From contig JAHQIW010004750.1 of the NCBI GenBank assembly GCA_019055375.1, forward strand, positions 37,107 to 101,106: 64,000 nt of DNA, read 5' to 3'. Below, one piece after another: positions 24,335-37,644 of the stretch (the stretch's first letter is position 1; each line of letters starts with the position of its first letter). The DNA comes from Parelaphostrongylus tenuis. Taxonomy: Eukaryota; Nematoda; Chromadorea; Rhabditida; Metastrongylidae. The position numbers and the translations under genes were made by a program. The notes under the pieces are model-generated. The model was not told the DNA's origin, did not search any database, and saw only the letters and a program-made list of their open reading frames with translations.

Positions 24335-26282
24335 ACTCAAGCACATTTTGCTGGAGAGAGGTTTCCATAACAGATTTTCAATAATCATTCGATAGCACGA
24401 TATCAAATATCACAACAATAAGCTTGATTGTTGAGAAGGACGTTTTTAAAGAGTTGTTACAGCTAAAAGACCATTGTGTTTCGCACTCGGCGCCGTGTTG
24501 GTTGAGCAGCGCAAGTTACGTGTGACATTCGGTGCGCACCTAGTGTTAAGCTCAATATTCTCAATCCTTCCGAAAGAAGAACTGCTAAGTTGTTTGAGGA
24601 AAGGCGTTGCTCATCGAAAGAAGCTCAAGTGTTGATGAACATAATCTTTACCCTGTTACTGTTTAATACAGAAACCTTAAAAATAAAGTACATCTTTCGT
24701 TTTTTCGAAATCTAGGCTAGCGAATAATAAAATGTCTAGAAAGTGGGAAAAATACGTATTATTGAATATGGGTGCTGATAAGGGAAGAAGGCATCATACA
24801 TAGCAATGAACGCGCGCTCTTCCTACACTTACTCGAGCTACATATTAGAAAAACCTCTACATAAACCTCGGTTAGAGATGTTTAGTTGTGGTAAATGTGC
24901 TTTCAAGCTACGCCCCCGCAAGACAAGCAATACAAGTGCTCAGTAGGGGTTAAAAGACTATTTTTGTGCAAGGATGTGGTATTACTGCTGAAAAATGAAG
25001 GATTTCAAAAGGAGCTACCACTCTTTGTAGCAAAAAAGTCTTCGTAGAAGGTTTATTCGTAATTTTCCATCCTTTATGTAACGGTAAGACACCTCTGACT
25101 TATAAACTTCACCTATAATTGTCAATAAACCCCTTATGACGTCCGAGCGGCGGGTAGCATTTTGGACGTGAAATGTGATCTTCTTTTCGCTCCGGCGTTA
25201 AATGGCAGCCTCTACAAAAATTTTATCATCAAAATTCTCGAAAACTTGGGCTACCTAATGGTTAGTGAAACTTTAGTGAAAACAAATATAGCGGCCCCAG
25301 AAGGGTGAATGAAGGAAATTGAGTGTGATAAATTATTTTATTTTCGCGATTACAACGTAATGAAAAGCTTTTTTCGAAGCTAAAGAGGTTTTTGGGATAG
25401 CAGAAATTTAAGCTTTCGAAAGCTAATCAACCATCCAAGAGAAAACTTTCTGCAGCGAGAAAGGCGTTTAAACAATTGTGTACCCTGAGCTGGTATACGT
25501 CGTCCCTCAGGGGTTTATGAATCGCTCAAATCGACTTTGTTGTGACCATAGCGTAAAGAGCATTCTACACCGTCATGGACGCATAGATGTTCGATGGAAG
25601 GTAATCGTCATCAAATAGACAAAAAGTAAATGCTTATTGAACTGTTCATTGAATAAATGCCTTCGAACGGTGGACAATGGCGGAAAAGACTGCACTTATA
25701 ATCAAACACGTCATTGAGAATGGTGGCAAAGCTCTTAAAAGGGCAAACAGAAGGGAAATGATGTAAGCTAATTGAATCTTAGAAGAATTTAAATCAATCA
25801 GTAGTAAATCACAACACCATCCTTCTCCTGTATTACATCAATTTAAGCAGTTATCACTGTATTGCTGAGTTTTTGATGATTGACACGATGTATGTGTCCT
25901 CAAGGATATACTGTTACACCTTGGTGTAAGGTGTTTCTGGCCGAAGACCTGAGATGCTGTAGTTGATTAACCTTCGACTGAACTACTCAAAAATAATGTC
26001 CGAATTCGTCGTCTCTGCTGAGAGCACGTCAGCAGACCTCCCTACACCACTTGGAAAAGCAACGGTAGTAAACTATGGGCCCTATCAGACGGTTATTCTT
26101 CACATATCTAAAGAACAAACATACTGGAAGACATAATATAAACTCATAAGAAATTAGTCTTGTGATCCACATAATTCATTGAGATGACTCATTTAAGTGC
26201 ACAATTAATGCCCATTTAGTCAATAAGCTGCTAGTGTGGCAAAGTGCTCAGGTAACCTTACTGTACACACGAGGACATTGAA
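24335..26282. other. No gene recognised
   Basis: Nothing identifiable on either strand. Confidence 0.4.
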
Positions 26283-26284
26283 TT

Positions 26285-26520
26285 AATTCCGTAACGAGAG
26301 TGACCCAGGCCCTCTACCCCTGTGGGACGTGAAATTGCTCGAAATCGTCTGAGCGGGCAAAAACACTAACTTGCAACATTGGGAAGCCATCGCAAGTCTT
26401 TTGAAGGCCACATCTTGCATTCAATTATCTCCATCATGCTACGATACTACGAGAGGTGATGAATAAAAATGCACGGATTATTTATCAGGGATCGATTACA
26501 ACGGCTTAACCTTTATTTTT
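26285..26520 (+). repeat. tRNA-derived SINE, diverged copy
   Basis: The 3' half tracks the SINE family: GGGAAGCCATCGCAAGTC, AAGGCCACATCTTGCATTCA, TTATCAGGGATCGATTACAA, then a T-rich tail. The 5' tRNA-like head is mostly lost. Confidence 0.6.
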
Positions 26521-26580
26521 TGCGCTATCACTTTCTTTTCCAAAAAAATATTATTGAAAGGTTTTAGAGCGACAGCGACG

Positions 26581-26780
26581 ATGAAATGGCGTTACGTAGT
26601 TATAACACTTCTGCTGTCAATTCTTTTTCGTAAATTTGTTATCACGAATTGGCTGCTGCTTACAAAATCATTGCCTCCTTTATGAATGTATCTAGATGCT
26701 GGACGACTTAATTTATTCCAGCTAGGATATCCGCGGCGAGGAGTCCCCAACTATGGACGGCCTTTAACTTTCGTGTTTGA
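26581..26780 (+). CDS. Candidate two-exon gene start with signal peptide
   Basis: The ATG at 26581 codes MKWRYVVITLLLSILF, a good secretory signal peptide shape. A possible donor (GTAAAT) follows at 26630. An acceptor TTTATTCCAG ends at 26721, giving a 92-bp intron typical of nematodes. Spliced in phase, the second exon adds PRISAARSPQLWTAFNFRV before TGA at 26780. A different frame of the same second exon is open for 38 codons (LGYPRRGVPNYGRPLTFVF), so the exon may be real while the model is wrong. No family recognised. It could also be chance. Confidence 0.3.
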
Positions 26781-27618
26781 AGGAAAGGACTTAATCCGAG
26801 ACAAATCGGACACCAATTTCTCGACCACGAAGAGATAAGAACATCGATTGGGACTGACCAGATCCAATGAGAGCTTTACACATATTGAACACCATTTTTC
26901 TGTCGCTTTATCCGTCCCTAAATCACATTATACGAGGTATTTGTATTATTTTAATATAAACCTAATAGTTCCAATGATCTTGTGATTCCACTGATTATGG
27001 AATATTATTATCAGCATTGATTGCCAAATAAAAAGAAAATTTGCCATGAAAGTCTTGAAAATCAATGTAAAACTCAGAAAGCAGCTAGAGATGTAAGGTG
27101 GTATAAATGGGAACAATGTGGACTGACGTTTGCTCACTAACTTTTCATTGACATTTTCAAATTAATTCAGTTTGCCTAGTGGAATGAGATATCTCCATGA
27201 AAAATAGATCCCCTAGAGGAAAATAAGGAATTCCAAGAACCATATGTGTTCGAGAAATTCTTGCGTATTTTATAAGAGCCAATATGGATTTTCTAAAAAT
27301 TCTTGTGTAAAATGGGCTAGAGCGTGAAAATTCCGAGAATGCAGTTGATCCTCATAACTAAGTGATGGATAGGAAAGTTAATGAAATTTTGTTTTTTTTT
27401 CAAGTAAAATTTGCTGGCTGTTAGATCAAACTAAGCTATTATTAACAACTGATACTTATATTTGATTCAAAATGAGCGAAAAGATTTTTTAAACCTATCC
27501 TCAATAATCTTTCGAAGGGAAGTTTCTCTTACGAAAGTTTGCATCGAGAGAAAAGCACAATCACGATCATTTTCTCCTTTGTATTTTGGTAGCTCAATTC
27601 ATTCAATATTTTGTGAAA

Positions 27619-28380
27619 GCTTATTGGTTCCAGATTCCATTTTTCAAATAGAGGAATGCCGGTAGAGAACTAAGGCGAGAAATCGATGGAACAAGTTTAA
27701 AGTGACGATTCTGGAAACAAACGACATTGCCTTTTACGAATGAGTTTCTTCCAACACAAATTTCACTTGTCCATGAACAAATTCCCGGCGAATGAACAAT
27801 TGACATCCGATGAATAGCGATTAGAGGCGTAATTGATGAAGTAGAAGGTTGGACAAAATGAAGGCGGAGTCTAGAATATCTATACCGGCAAATGTTTCTC
27901 CAAAATGTAATTGGTGATGACAATCACATACAGAAATAGGTACATTCAAGAGCTCAAAAGAGGAGCAGATGTCGCTTTTATTAATAAGCAAACGTTCCGA
28001 AAATGGCGACGAATAATACAAGTGCATAATTCTACTGTGAGGTGAGATGAAATCTGGGCGGGCCGAAGTCATGGGCGGAGAAAGTCGGCCACACGATGAA
28101 AAGCTAAAGTGCACACTTGAAGAGGGAATCGTTGCCGATAATGCATCGAGACGCTAGCAGTCCGAGGAATTCAATAAGGCCATCCGGGCAGACAGCCGGC
28201 ATCTCCATAATGTGCAAAACTGCCGCCACCTACGAAAAAACAATTGCCGTGTGGTTGGTTCTGATACATGTAAAACATGCTTCAGGGGCACATCTGCAAA
28301 CTTTTTTCACGTCATATTGCATGTTTATCACCTGCAGTTGCTTTGAATGACTCAGAATAAGTTGAAAACGAGTTATCCAT
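27619..28380 (-). CDS. Candidate multi-exon gene, function unknown
   Basis: On the minus strand an ATG at 28380 codes MDNSFSTYSESFKATA up to a CAG/GTGATA donor at 28332. A second exon ending near 28130 reads VLHIMEMPAVCPDGLIEFLG then LLASRCIIGNDSLF. It is preceded by TTTTTTCGTAG (28242) or by a weaker CAG ten bases further in, and only the latter keeps the phase. A third exon (from 28048, after ACCTCACAG) continues IMHLYYSSPFSERLLINKSD in phase. A further open frame (27621-27860) includes SPGICSWTSEICVGRNSFVK. Codon content and joinable phases suggest a real gene or recent relic, but the last junction is unresolved and no family is recognised. Confidence 0.4.
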
Positions 28381-28389
28381 GGAAAATTT

Positions 28390-29700
28390 CATTCGACACC
28401 TATAAAATTTCTGGAAGAGGTGGACAGTGTTTCGATATTTGTTATCTTCTCCTTAAAATAGGCTCAAAAATCTTTGAACCAAACTACTTAGCAAAGTTTG
28501 ATTCAAGAGCGAACAATTAGAATGAATAAAATATTGCCAAATGTTCTACAATTATTTATTTCCACTGAGAAACCATTAGAAATATCAACACCAAACAACA
28601 GCGCAGTGGCCAGTGGCGCCTACATTATGAACATAGCTGAGGGTTCTATCCTAAGCGCTAAGTTTCTCAGGTAATCTTCTCTTCCTTGGCCCTAAATTGA
28701 TAGTGGACTTTTCTAAGAGGTTAGCAGTAGTAAACTGACGCGTCGTTAAGTTACTGTCTAGGACAAAAATTCAATCACTTCTCTATAACAACGCTTGATG
28801 AAGTCGGATACATGACACATTTTACAGATATTAAACAATGCTAAACTCTATATCCTTTATCCTCCTACAGCAATTTCTATGAGTGGCTAGATATGAGGAT
28901 ATCAAAATAATAAGGAATAAACTGCTGGATGCTGATTGGCCCATCGGAGATTCATCACGCAATGGGCTCTAATGTGGAAATGGTGAAATGTATTTTTGGC
29001 CTAAGAAACGATTCGTGCGATCTCATCGATATCTAAAATTAGTAGCCTTTTTCTCGCAAACAGTGGCTTGTTTTTGTCGCAGTTTATTCGCCTGAGTGTT
29101 TCCAAGATGCTTGAAAAACTCATAGATAGGGAAGACGCCTGACACAAGTGAATAGAGGCAGAATTGCGTAGCCTATGCTGTTCAACTTCTGCGCTTCAGT
29201 AGTACAACATGTGGCTGTTGGTTAGTGTGGAGAAAAGTTGATCCCCTTCCGTTAACTAACGAAGGGTGCAGACGCTAAAGTATCTGATGCATATCGTTAT
29301 CAAGCTAAACGAGCTTCTCCTCTGAAAAGCTTCACCCGTTTCAGGAACGTGTGACAGATTAAGTTGAACTATAACTAACAACCAGACAGTCTGCATCACC
29401 TTTTCAAATGCTATTTCGGCTATGGAAAGTGATAAAGAGCTTCTAAGTGGTCTATCTACTGAGCCGATCGTTGGCGCTTATTGTAAAAGACCGATTTCTC
29501 ATTGGTAAATCACAGCGCAGTGAGAAACGACTCGCTCCGATTCCGCGGAAGAAGATCAGACAATACCTCAAAACAACGATTTCATTAATCGCCCTGCTTC
29601 CGTGTTCAAAGCTTTCAATTTTCTTAGATACTCTAAACAGTTGGTTACAGTGCATATTTCTATGTATTCTCGAAGAGACCTTTGTGTATTTGTTTCTATG
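28390..29700. other. No gene recognised
   Basis: No exon chain or repeat was recognised. Overlapping frames on both strands at 29447-29701 are within chance length. Confidence 0.35.
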
Positions 29701-30332
29701 AAAGCTTTCGAATTATTGCCATCAATAGCAAAAGAACGTCCGCCACTTCCCTCATCTTCAATATCGAATGAACCACAATGTCCAGTTTAACTCCACAGTG
29801 TGTATTCGTGTGCATTTCATTGATCCCATACCGCTTCGATAACTCAAGTGCTTCTGTTGCGTAGGTCATAATTTAGATTCATAAGAAAAAGCTTCCGAAA
29901 TTAATTTCTTACAAACGCTTCACTCTTCAAAATTGCCAAGAGCAATTCATAGTGTAATGTGAGTATATGAAACGAAAGTGATAGAATGAGGTCTGTTGTA
30001 ATAAATAATAGCTCAGTATTCTGTACAAATCGATGTTAAATCAAGGAGAAAAAAACTCGGAAGTATAATATCAATAGCGAATGTATAACCACATGATGAA
30101 TCGCTTTGTATGTTTGAGCAATGAGTAAATTGAGTTGCACTCTTTCCATTCTTGCAAATTTTCATATAAAGCGTATCAATTAGATTGATTCCAGTTGCGT
30201 GAAGTGACGATTCGGCGGAAAGGCGAGCCGTCCGGGAAGAAAGAGAGTTTTTGCTCAGTTGTGGGCCGGTTCTGCATACAAAGTGTTCGAGGTGAAGATC
30301 TGGTAGCTGAAACTGGTTTACCTACGGAACAG
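29701..30332 (+). CDS. Candidate gene with one strong internal exon
   Basis: The exon 30195-30332 (138 bp) is bounded by a TTGATTCCAG acceptor and a CAG/GTGAGA donor. It is open in frame 1 for all 46 codons (LREVTIRRKGEPSGKKESFC ... VRGEDLVAETGLPTEQ) and is richer in GC than its surroundings. A possible first exon starts with ATG at 29698-29700 (MKAFELLPSIAKERPPLPSS) and ends at a weak GTTTAA donor near 29788, which would join in phase 0. No downstream exon could be assigned and no protein family is recognised. The internal exon is the reliable part; the start is inference. Confidence 0.42.
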
Positions 30333-30339
30333 GTGAGAT

Positions 30340-33300
30340 CACAGGAAACATTTTAGCGTCTAACGAGTCAATATTTGCATAAAATATCTTGGACTGCTCC
30401 TTAGATAATTGATGGATAAAGAATAAAGGTTTCGACATTGATTAATGCCCAGGGCTGAGCCTTGCACTCAATCAGGCATTGTCAGAAGTAACTGAGTGAA
30501 TAGAGATGAGAGATTTGCTAAACCAAGGGCGCGAAGTAGAATCAACAATGAGGCTTGTATTGTAGGGCGCCTCTTCCGACTGCTTTACAAGCAATTTCAC
30601 GATGTAGTGTTGATTTGGTTTTGGGTTTTTTTAGTGAAGCTTAGTACTTTGTTTTTCCTCCGTCTAATGCAAAAGGGCAACACGCATGCGCGTAAACATC
30701 CTTCATTTTTCGCAGCTATAATTCACAGAAGGCTAATTTGGCCAAGAAAATTTTTACACATTATTAAAAAACGAATTTGAGAAAGATATCCTTCCAAGAA
30801 TCTAGTGCTCAGTGCGGTTGCTACTCGATACTTATATGTTAAGCGCAAAGAAGGAATAACTGAAAACGTATCACGGTTTTAAAATCGAAACAACAAAAAT
30901 AGCCTATGTTGACTAAAAATAATTGCTAAATTAGCGGAAATTACAAAGACCACTAACAGGCTTTGGTCAAGGAGTGGCTCGGCAGCAAAGCAATAATTTT
31001 GGTTCTTAGCGTCAAAATCATAAATCTAAACGTACCATTTCAACAGCACCTCTCTAAGAAAACCAGTGCGTTTGAAAGTTGAACTGTCATGGCTTTTATT
31101 TGCAAACTCAGAAATTTAATTCAAAACTCATATGCATGATGAAGTAACCTATTCTGCCTCCGTGGACCAGGTTCAGAGAGTATCGAAATGAACACTGAGA
31201 TTACTTTTGCGTTATCTGCACACATTCTAAACTCTAACAGCTCGTTTTCCAACTTTTTCTAGATTGTTACTATCAATTTGACAGCTTAATACTCCACAAT
31301 CTCGAAGTTATGCATTATTGTTATGAAGGCTCTTTTATGCGCTGTAGCACTAATGATAAAAATTTTCACACATAACACGCTTTTCCGCCTATTTCTGTCT
31401 TTTATTTGGAAATTTTTTCCTCCACTTCGAGGAGAGTTCTAGGCTTTTTGTAATGGAATTATAGAAGAGATATCGTTTATTATTCTGTACCCTTCGGCCT
31501 TTCATTTTCATCTTACGATGCCAAATGAACCCGCTAATAAGCCTCAGGTTATGCGAGAAACAAAATGAACGTGAGGAAATCTTGCAATATGAAGTGAAAT
31601 ATATTTTATTTAGGGCCCTTTCAAAAGCACTGAGGGAATCTTAAATTTGACAACAGAAATCGCGCGCCTCATCTGAATAGCTGCTGCGTAGTCAAACACC
31701 CACACAACCGATACTCGGCTACTCACGCACTTTAACCGACAAGAAATACACGCCGACTGCGTTCAATCTTCTTTCATTTGCTACAGCGCTCTACGAACAA
31801 AAATCAAATATTCCAATGAAATCTCCGAAATCTGAACTATTGATTGATTATTGAAAGTCTAGGGAAAAGTTCTAACCAATGAAAATTCCCAAAATGCGCT
31901 GAATGCCACATTCAATTTTCTAGTAATTCAGTGCGCTGGAAAAACTTTTTAAGATCAAGGTTCAGCGTCTAAGTTCTCGAGATTCAGGCGATCAACGGAT
32001 TACTAAAACATTGTAAAATAAAGAAGGGGAGTTTGCAAGGGTTTGAATATGTGCGCAGATTGCACAAAAGTATTACAGTGAGTTTAATGTGCAGATGAAG
32101 ACAGAGTGCAGAAGTATGAAATGCAAAGGTGTGACGGCAGTGTGAACTATTTCTACAGAATTGCAAGTTGCACGCCAAACTGGAAAATCGAGTTTCCGTG
32201 CGCTAAGCGCATGACTTGTAGTGATCTATGTTTACGGTAATTTTCAGCAAGTTGGGTATGTACTCAGCAGCAGAAATGTCGCTTCAGAGAAGACAAGGCA
32301 GCCAGTGCCAGAAAATCATTCTCTTAGGAAGTGGGAAGAAACACCACGGAATCAAAAGTAATGTTAGCCGTTGGCTCATGCCCTAGAGCTCTCGCACCAA
32401 CTAGCGAAGCGGAAGGGTTTGATGTGCTCGAAGTAAGAGGTTGAACCAAAAACCATGTGAGCAAATCATGACCAACATAAGAAATTGTTTGAACACATTT
32501 ACAAGAAACGTAAGGCGATCGTTATAAAAAACAATTATCCTGTTTACTGCTGAAAGCTGCATAAGTTATCGTCACATTTGTGAGGATCCCAAACAGTAAA
32601 GTGTTAAGGAAAGCATTGAGTCAACCCTTTGCTTCCTGCTACACTATCCTACTAAGCACACGCCTATTCTCTGACCCTCACCCTGTTAATAATAATAAAT
32701 GAAAAAGATTCTCCGTAAGGATCTCGATTCGAAAATGCTAAGCGAGTTTGTAGTAGCGTTTTGTGAAAGTTATGCTCAACGGCTCTGCTAAAACATTGAA
32801 TAAGAAGGCATTCATTGTTGGATTCTCTTAGAGGCAATAACACTACGGCCATGTCCACATATTTTGCTCTAGCTAATTTCTTATTCGTTTTCCATTTCTA
32901 ACCGTATGAACACAATGATTTTCAGTTTCAATTCAGTGGGTCCCAATTTTGTGTGTTCATCAAAATCGTAATATGTACACTCATTCGATAATCTATTTAT
33001 CTATGTGAAAGATTAAAGAGAGGTCGGGAAGAGGGTTGGAGGAAAAAGAAGTCAAGAGGCCAGAAAAATCACTCTCTACACTGCATTTAATGATTCGCAG
33101 AGAGGTCATTTCATCTGATTTAATTAACAGTTATTTGACTAATTCCGTTTAAACAGCTAGGGATGTTGCATGTAAAGCGCTTTAATGAAATTGCCGAAAT
33201 ATTCTGAGCGGAAACCGCAAATTACTTTCAAATCTGATGGGAAAGTACATGATGGACCATGGTGAAATATAGTGAATAATAAAATACATAGCATTCATAC

Positions 33301-33550
33301 TCATAGAATGACATAGGAGAATCTCTTCTACAAACCTGGGATGTTCATAACTTCTTAAGTCTTCTAATTGTCGACAAATTATTGTTTACTAAGGAGGAAA
33401 AGAGCAAGTTTGCAATCATTGAAAAATCCGGCATATCGTAAATGGCTCAAAGAAGCCTCTTAAGATTAAAATCTATATTATTCATCTTTACACGATCCGT
33501 TCATCACATTTTACTGCGCAGATTTCAACGCTTCTTGCATCGGCTTCGTC
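30340..33550. other. No gene recognised
   Basis: The continuation of the candidate gene at 30195 should lie here but no exon was identifiable. A stretch at 31235-31400 loosely resembles one arm of the foldback family (GCGCTGTAGCAC). Nothing else was recognised. Confidence 0.35.
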
Positions 33551-33553
33551 TGC

Positions 33554-33786
33554 TCATATTCCTCCTTCAAAGATTTTCGAATATTTTACGTGTTGTTTCT
33601 GCTGTTTTTTGAGGACATCGACTGCTTCAAAATTGTCAACGGGACGATCCTCACTGCAATCTTCGAGGTAGTCGTGATAAGGCACTTCCTGGGCTTGGCT
33701 GATAGACTGCAAAAGAGTTTTGAAAGAGTGCGTCGAAACAGCACCTCGCTGCATGAGAACTTGCATCACTGGCCAGTGGAAGGACC
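33554..33786 (-). CDS. Candidate exon, weak NSE1-like start
   Basis: The minus-strand frame reads VMQVLMQRGAVSTHSFKTLL, then QSISQAQEVPYHDYLEDCSE, and ends ...KIFEGGI with TGA at 33554. A CCACTGGCCAG string just upstream (about 33785) could be the acceptor. The opening is faintly like the N-terminus of NSE1, a subunit of the SMC5/6 complex, which begins with a short LQ.LM..G helix. That likeness is far too short to assign function, and no neighbouring exons were found. Confidence 0.28.
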
Positions 33787-33829
33787 ATTTAGCCAGTGCC
33801 CCCTCGTCCTATGAGCTGATGTGTTCTAA

Positions 33830-36470
33830 AGATGCGATTGTATATGTAGATGGCTGACATCGTCCTTCGTCATATCATCATATCTGCTAAACTATCTTCT
33901 TCTATTCACATTAGAATGCTATAAAAAAATAAAACCCTATCATTTCTTGCAGTTAATGAGCTTCATTGAGGAGGCTTTTTTGATTCGAAACCTGTCTTTC
34001 TCCCTTCCTCTCACTCACTTTTCTCCTTTGCTTGCTCTTTAGGGCTTGAGCGAAAGGCCCTTTTGGTCGCGAGAACTCTCCCTACTGCGCAACTTTGATT
34101 TACTTGAGTTTGAACAACTCAAATACTAAAAAATACTAAAGTAACTGACCTCACTGAGCTGTTGCCGCCAAGAAAGTGAGACCTCTATGGTGAGGCTCAC
34201 GCATTGCACCTTCGTATGGGTTGACCTGTGTGACTGCTTCGGATTCAAGTAAGTCAACACCTACATTTTCGTGCGTGGGGCTGTGTCAGCGCAGTCGTGA
34301 GTGAAAAGAAGAGTACTCTTTCTGTTTCCTCCGATTCATATTCCGTTAAGAGATCAATTTTTTACTTCATAGTGAAGAAAAATACAGATCCTGGAGTGCG
34401 ATTTGAATTACTAGCAGTTCCTAGCCATTCAGTAAGAACTTAACTTCCTAAACACTTGGAAATGCTCCATGGTGTCTGTCGCCAATCTTCTGCAACTATT
34501 GATTGAAATTCTTAGTAGGTACATCTAGTTTAGATGTTGAAAGTTTCAATTTGAAGATCTACAGTAATGCAAGATGATATCAAAACTCGCCTTCACCTGG
34601 CAGAAAAATTAATCGGAAATTTTTTTTGTTTAAGAAGGTTAGCGGAAGTCAGCTGTGGTGGTCTGGAAATATCATTGATGGCCTCTCAGAGACTTCAAAG
34701 ATCAATTACTCAAAATGGGAAAAATGAGACCAAACAAGAATTTCGGAATTAGATGATTTTTCTGAGTACTGGTCATCAAAAAGCTGAGCGTTCGTGATGT
34801 TTGGTGTTACTGGTGTGTTATGCTTACAGTAAAAAATCCCCAATGTCTATGGTATTTCAATGAAAGATAAATTATGGAAGGTGGAGACGGACACAAGATG
34901 AAGACGTTGCTCAAGTTTTCCTCGTTATGTGATCAAGGCACTGTCTTAATGATAGACTTACCAGAACCACGACGTGAATAAAAACGTAAGAAGAGCTTAT
35001 CTGACATTATAAGTAGCAAAGGCCAAAGCTTAGGGTTCTGACCTAACCCCAAGTGGTAAGCTATGTTTGAATTGCATCATTCGTAGCATCAAAGAGATAT
35101 ATGCATGAATTTTGATCCACCAAAAACTTTCAAAGGTTTATTGAAACACTAAATCAATGGTTTTACTCTCCGAGAGGAGAGAAAGATTTGAATTCGGAGA
35201 ATACGGAATAGCTGAGAGTTGTTTTACGTAAGGCTCACAATCGCAACTCAAAGACAGTATGTGCAAGGCATAATCACTGGCTAGATGCATCGATGTGCAC
35301 CATATAAGGACGTCATTTGAAATGAGGAAACGCTCGTCACGTTGGAAAAATTTTCGGAGAGAACCTGACTGGGAGTTCATCAAAAATTTCATGGCATTTC
35401 GTGAAGAAATACAATATTTTCTCAAAATTTTGACTAGAGCGTAATCCGAAAGCTGCTGTAGTCTGATGGTGTGCACTATCTCCTTAGAGTAATGAAATGT
35501 TTCCTACACTATACAGCTAATAATGCGGTGGCTAATAAAACGCGAGTGTGCTCTTAAATGCTAACGACGTAGAATGTGTTAACGGCAGTATTTCAATTTT
35601 ATAAAGCAATAAAATTGGATAACTATACAAAATCTATGTGGAAATCTCGACAAAATCTAATTGAATAACACTGAAAGCAAAGAAATGTAGGTATAGGAAA
35701 GCAAACCATTTAGATAACGATCAACTCTGCAAGCTCTAATAATCGGGAAGCTGATTCAATGCAAGCCGTTCATTGAGCAATATTGATAAATAGTTCCATG
35801 TCGTCACATGGAAATCGTCCTGTTAGTTGAATTTTGAACTGCTCCACTGTTTGATAGCCATATCAATAACCACTACACCACTTAATTATTATAGCTCTCC
35901 ACTTGATTCGACAGTACTTAATGTGCGGATCAGAGACATCGTTCATTCGATTTCACTGTTGGTTGATGCATGAGTATCCTCGACTATTTCTGTGCTCTTT
36001 CAACCAAGTCATGTCAGATTTTCACGGATCCTGGCATAGCCATGCTACAATGTCCCTATTAGGAAAGGATTGTGTCACTTAACCTCAGAAGAATCTAGAA
36101 CTAATTTGATCAGAAGTACTGGAAGTCTTGGAGAACGTTTTGCAAGAAGAGCCTAATGATTGATGAGTAATAGTCCAGCTCAAACTTAGCTTAGCTTACT
36201 GGAAGCCTAGCGTTAAAGCAGTATGTCACAACCAAAGGATAATATGTTTGAGAAGCTATTAAATTGAAACATCAACCACTTCCTCGAAATTCTTATTGCC
36301 GTTCACTGATTTATTCCATACACTGCCGAACCGTGAGGCGGCATCGATGGCAATGCTTGATGATATTGGTTCGGATTCAGTAGGGCTCCTCCAAAGTTGC
36401 ATCCTTCTCTTACTCTTTGAATGATAGCAATGATTTTGGTTAAGTTTGAAAAGGATAAAGCACTCAACAA
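33830..36470. other. No gene recognised
   Basis: The longest frame is 112 codons on the minus strand (35138-35476), which is not unusual for chance in 64 kb of this composition and shows no motif or splice context. Confidence 0.35.
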
Positions 36471-36477
36471 TAGTTTA

Positions 36478-36552
36478 TCTCTCTCTCTCTCTTTCTCAAT
36501 CATTTGCCTTTCTCTCTCTTTTTCCCTCCTTCTCTCTCTCTCTGTCTCTCTC

Positions 36553-36589
<37 letters not shown>

Positions 36590-36615
36590 TCGTCCCTGTC
36601 TCTGTTTCCGTCCCT
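36478..36615. repeat. CT/GA microsatellite
   Basis: Near-continuous CT dinucleotides with occasional CCT and TTT interruptions from 36478 to about 36591, grading into CTGTCTCTGTTTCCG. The Ser/Leu-rich and Arg/Glu-rich frames crossing it on either strand are artefacts of the repeat. Confidence 0.95.
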
Positions 36616-36959
36616 AAGAAAAGCGTCTGCAGATGCATTCACCTCATTGAGGACTGTAAAATGGTCGGTGTGTATCTTATGTCGGCTATACTCACTGTAT
36701 ATCATCTGAACAGATTCCAGATTTTATATGAAAATTACAGATTATTGTAAACCTAGGTAGCGTTTTCGATATTTCTCCAGGAAGTAGAGCTTTTTTGATT
36801 ATATTTGAACTGCTTTATTTACTGCAGGAGTACAGTGATTCGGATGCACATCATCAGGAAGTGGTATTGAAGCTCTAGTTTAATACCGTGCCAACACTCT
36901 CTTGTGATCACTTTATTGAGAATGCTTTAGCTCGGCTACATTCATAATTGCAAGGGAAA

Positions 36960-37250
36960 TCACCAAGATACACACTCGCACAACAGTCTCTCACTCACTC
37001 ACACACACTAACGCACATGGAGAGATACACATGTATACACACACACTTACATACAGCATGCATACAAGCACATACACTCGGACACACAATTATACACAAA
37101 CTCGCACAGAGACACAAACACACTCACACGTCTATACGTATATCTACATAGGTTTATATATATGTATATACATATATATATATGCATATATATACACTCG
37201 GACATGTATACGTATGTATACACTATATGATTATATATATATATTATATA
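36960..37250. repeat. CA and TA compound microsatellite
   Basis: CA-rich tract (ACACAC, TACACA units) from about 36966 to 37130 followed by TA-rich tract (TATATATG, CATATATA) to about 37250. The His/Thr-rich frames here are repeat artefacts. Confidence 0.92.
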
Positions 37251-37257
37251 TTGGAGT

Positions 37258-37561
37258 GAGCGCACGTGGAGCTGTGGATAGAGGTGCTCTGCGTCACACA
37301 TAAGGTCGATGGTTCCATCTCACGCTCATGGTTCACCAGGCCATCCATCTATCCGGAGTCGGTAGATTGGTACCAGGCTGGTCTGAGCCTTGCCTAGAAG
37401 GATAAGCAACACTGACTTGATACGTCGGCAGGCACCCGCGAGATTGTAAAGGCCAGATATGCATTCAATCACCTCAGACGAAGTTGAAAATTGAAGACGA
37501 ATATATGGCGCGTCCCTCACTGATTGATCAACGTCAAAAGCTTTATCCTTTATCTTTTTAT
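37258..37561 (+). mobile_element. tRNA-derived SINE, near full length
   Basis: Matches 14298-14597 end to end. The head is GAGCGCACGTGGAGCTGTGG, the B-box-like string GATGGTTCCATCTC, then GGTAGATTGGTACCAGGCTG, AAAGGCCAGATATGCATTCA and the tail CTTTATCCTTTATCTTTTT. It lies directly against the TA-rich microsatellite, so its 5' duplication cannot be judged. Confidence 0.85.
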
Positions 37562-37644
37562 GTGAGGAGTTAATTCATGCACACGTAAACTCGCACGCGA
37601 AATCACATTCATACCCATCTACACGCATCCATGAATGTATATGC

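Noticed and set aside
35138..35476. 112-codon minus-strand frame
   Set aside because: Within the maximum length expected by chance for six frames of 64 kb AT-rich DNA; no motif, splice context or family.
36303..36750. Ser/Leu-rich and Arg/Glu-rich reading frames of 69-111 codons
   Set aside because: They translate the CT/GA microsatellite in different frames.
36948..37303. His/Thr-rich and Tyr/Ile-rich frames
   Set aside because: Products of the CA and TA microsatellite.
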